Part shown: piece after piece, positions 29,566-30,883 of the stretch | Layout of the letters: every line of letters starts with the position of its first letter | How positions within the stretch are numbered: the stretch's first letter is position 1 | Source of the DNA: CAZFBR01 sp035353495 [NCBI: uncultured bacterium] | Lineage (GTDB): Bacteria > DAOPZR01 | Direction: 5' to 3' | Length of the DNA: 30,883 bases | Assembly (NCBI GenBank): GCA_964517215.1 | Contig: CAZFBR010000008.1 | Span: 1 to 30,883, forward strand | Made by a program: the position numbers and the translations under genes | The notes under the pieces: generated by a model | The model's input: only the letters and a program-made list of their open reading frames with translations | What the model was told of the DNA's origin: nothing | Database searches by the model: none

Positions 29566-30883
29566 TTATGGGGCCATGGTAGTGGTGTCCTGACGCTGCA
29601 GGGCCGCGCGCAGCAGACCGCAGAACAGCGGGTGCGGCGCGGTCGGGCGTGAGGCGAATTCCGGGTGGAACTGCGCGGCAATGAAATACGGATGCTGCGG
29701 CAATTCGACGATCTCCACCAGCAACCCGTCGGGCGAGAGGCCGGAGAACATCATGCCTTTTTCCGCGAGACGGTCTCGGTAGGCGTTATTGACCTCAAAG
29801 CGATGGCGGTGGCGTTCACTGACGGTGTCGCCGGCAAGGCCGCCGAAGTCGCGGTACAGCGCCGCCGCCAGCGACTGCTCGCGCAAGCGGCAGGGATAGG
29901 AACCGAGGCGCATGGTGCCGCCCTTGTCCGCCACGCCGCGCTGGGTGTCCATGAGATGAATGACTGGGTGCGGGTTGTCCGGGACAAATTCCGCGGAATG
30001 GGCCTGGGCAAAGCCGCAGACGTGGCGGGCAAACTCGATAACCACGCATTGCAGGCCGAGACAGATGCCGAGCAGCGGCACTCCCGACTCGCGGGCGATG
30101 CGGATGGCGGCGATCTTGCCTTCCACCCCGCGGTCACCGAAGCCGCCGGGAATAATGATGCCGTCCACCTGCGCCGGCAGACCGGCCGGATCCTGGGCTT
30201 CCGCGTCAAACCAGACAAAATCGATGCCGGCTTCGCGGGCGGCGGCGGCATGCACGGCCGCTTCGACCACCGATTTGTAGGCGTCATGCAGCTGGGTATA
30301 TTTGCCGACCAGACCGATCCGCACCCGCCGCTGCGGCGCGGCCTGCCGGGCGGTAAACTGAGTCCATGCCGTGCCGTAGGCGGCGCCGTTGCTGTCACTG
30401 CCCTGGGCGGGCAGTTCCAGCAGGTTCAGAATGATGGTGTCGAGCCCCGCCTCGCGCAGCACCTGCGGGATGCGGTAGACGGAATCGACGTCGGGCAGGG
30501 AAATGACCTCGTCGCTGCCGACATCGGTGAACAGGGCGATTTTCTGCTTGACCGCGTCATCCAGCGGCTGTTCGGAACGGCAGAGCAGGACGTGCGGGTG
30601 GATGCCGATCTGGCGCAGGGCGGCGACGGAATGCTGGGTCGGCTTGGTTTTCATTTCGCCCGAGGTGGCATGCCAGGGGACGAGGGTGAGATGCAGATAG
30701 CAGATATTGCGGGCGCCGCGATCACGCCGCAGCTGGCGGACCGCTTCGAGGAACGGCAGCGATTCGATGTCGCCCACGGTGCCGCCGATCTCGACGATCA
30801 GCACGTCAAACCGTTCCGCGACCGTGGTGATGCGGCGCTTGATTTCGTCGGTGATGTGCGGGATGACCTGGATAGTGGCGCCG
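29566..30883 (-). CDS. pyrG: CTP synthase, N-terminus cut by window edge
   Basis: CTP synthase aminates UTP to CTP with ATP and glutamine, the last step of pyrimidine nucleotide synthesis. About 439 codons are present and roughly the first hundred are beyond the right edge. The synthetase part shows 'GATIQVIPHITDEIKRRI', 'VLIVEIGGTVGDIESLPFLEAVRQL', 'YLHLTLVPWHATSGEMKTKPTQHSVAALRQIG' and 'RIGLVGKYTQLHDAYKSVVEA'. The C-terminal class I glutaminase has 'IIIPGGFGDRGVEGKI', the nucleophile in 'LLGICLGLQC' and the 'AAQFHPEF' His-Glu pair. The gene ends in TAA at 29566, 216 bases before the glutamate synthase cluster on the same strand. There is nothing unusual in the visible part. Confidence 0.98.
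   Translation of the reverse strand, partial: GATIQVIPHITDEIKRRITTVAERFDVLIVEIGGTVGDIESLPFLEAVRQLRRDRGARNICYLHLTLVPWHATSGEMKTKPTQHSVAALRQIGIHPHVLLCRSEQPLDDAVKQKIALFTDVGSDEVISLPDVDSVYRIPQVLREAGLDTIILNLLELPAQGSDSNGAAYGTAWTQFTARQAAPQRRVRIGLVGKYTQLHDAYKSVVEAAVHAAAAREAGIDFVWFDAEAQDPAGLPAQVDGIIIPGGFGDRGVEGKIAAIRIARESGVPLLGICLGLQCVVIEFARHVCGFAQAHSAEFVPDNPHPVIHLMDTQRGVADKGGTMRLGSYPCRLREQSLAAALYRDFGGLAGDTVSERHRHRFEVNNAYRDRLAEKGMMFSGLSPDGLLVEIVELPQHPYFIAAQFHPEFASRPTAPHPLFCGLLRAALQRQDTTTMAP

Overview
The window is GC-rich, gene-dense chromosomal DNA from a Gram-negative-type (diderm), probably anaerobic bacterium. TonB and a TonB-dependent outer-membrane receptor show a second membrane. HydF ([FeFe]-hydrogenase maturation) and a ferredoxin-rich split glutamate synthase point to anaerobic metabolism. 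Direct glutaminyl-tRNA synthesis, the mre/mrd shape operon and a TPR protein with a DUF4034-like region would suit the PVC group (Lentisphaerota or Kiritimatiellota). That placement is an inference from gene content, not something the sequence proves. I see no rRNA, tRNA, CRISPR array, transposase, phage gene or att site.

Layout. (1) 1-7700, minus strand: a cell-elongation operon in the order TPR membrane protein, mreB, mreC, mreD, mrdA (PBP2), rodA, then a B12-binding-type radical SAM protein cut by the left edge. Genes overlap or lie within 13 bases of each other. (2) 7983-14528, plus strand: a DUF6125-like protein coupled to hydF, then glnS with its own promoter, a SAM methyltransferase, two small membrane proteins (one ICMT/PEMT-like) and a membrane-anchored TPR protein. 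(3) 14742-15880, minus strand: a small protein with a textbook double-glycine leader, coupled to an EamA-type transporter. Divergent from it is a class I/II aminotransferase (16033-17208), preceded by a possible 21-codon leader ORF. (4) 17591-24095, plus strand: TonB, TonB-dependent receptor, TehB-like methyltransferase, XdhC/CoxI-family protein, and a large protein that looks like fused transporter membrane domains ending in a THEP1-type NTPase. A strong promoter sits inside a perfect 10-base inverted repeat just upstream. (5) 24206-29349, minus strand: a glutamate synthase split over five coupled genes (glutaminase, FMN/Fe-S synthase, four-cluster ferredoxin, FAD oxidoreductase, GXGXG domain). 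(6) 29566-30883, minus strand: pyrG (CTP synthase), cut by the right edge.

How the genes work together. Region 1 builds the side wall: MreB/C/D organise and PBP2-RodA polymerise and cross-link. Regions 5 and 6 share glutamine amide-nitrogen chemistry: the glutamate synthase makes glutamate with electrons probably from ferredoxin or NAD(P)H, and CTP synthase uses glutamine for nucleotides. Region 4 reads as one uptake-and-handling operon: receptor and TonB at the outer membrane, a multidomain inner-membrane protein with an NTPase, and cytoplasmic enzymes of which XdhC hints at molybdenum-type metal or cofactor chemistry. It is the best candidate for an undescribed system. The double-glycine peptide with its coupled transporter is the second.
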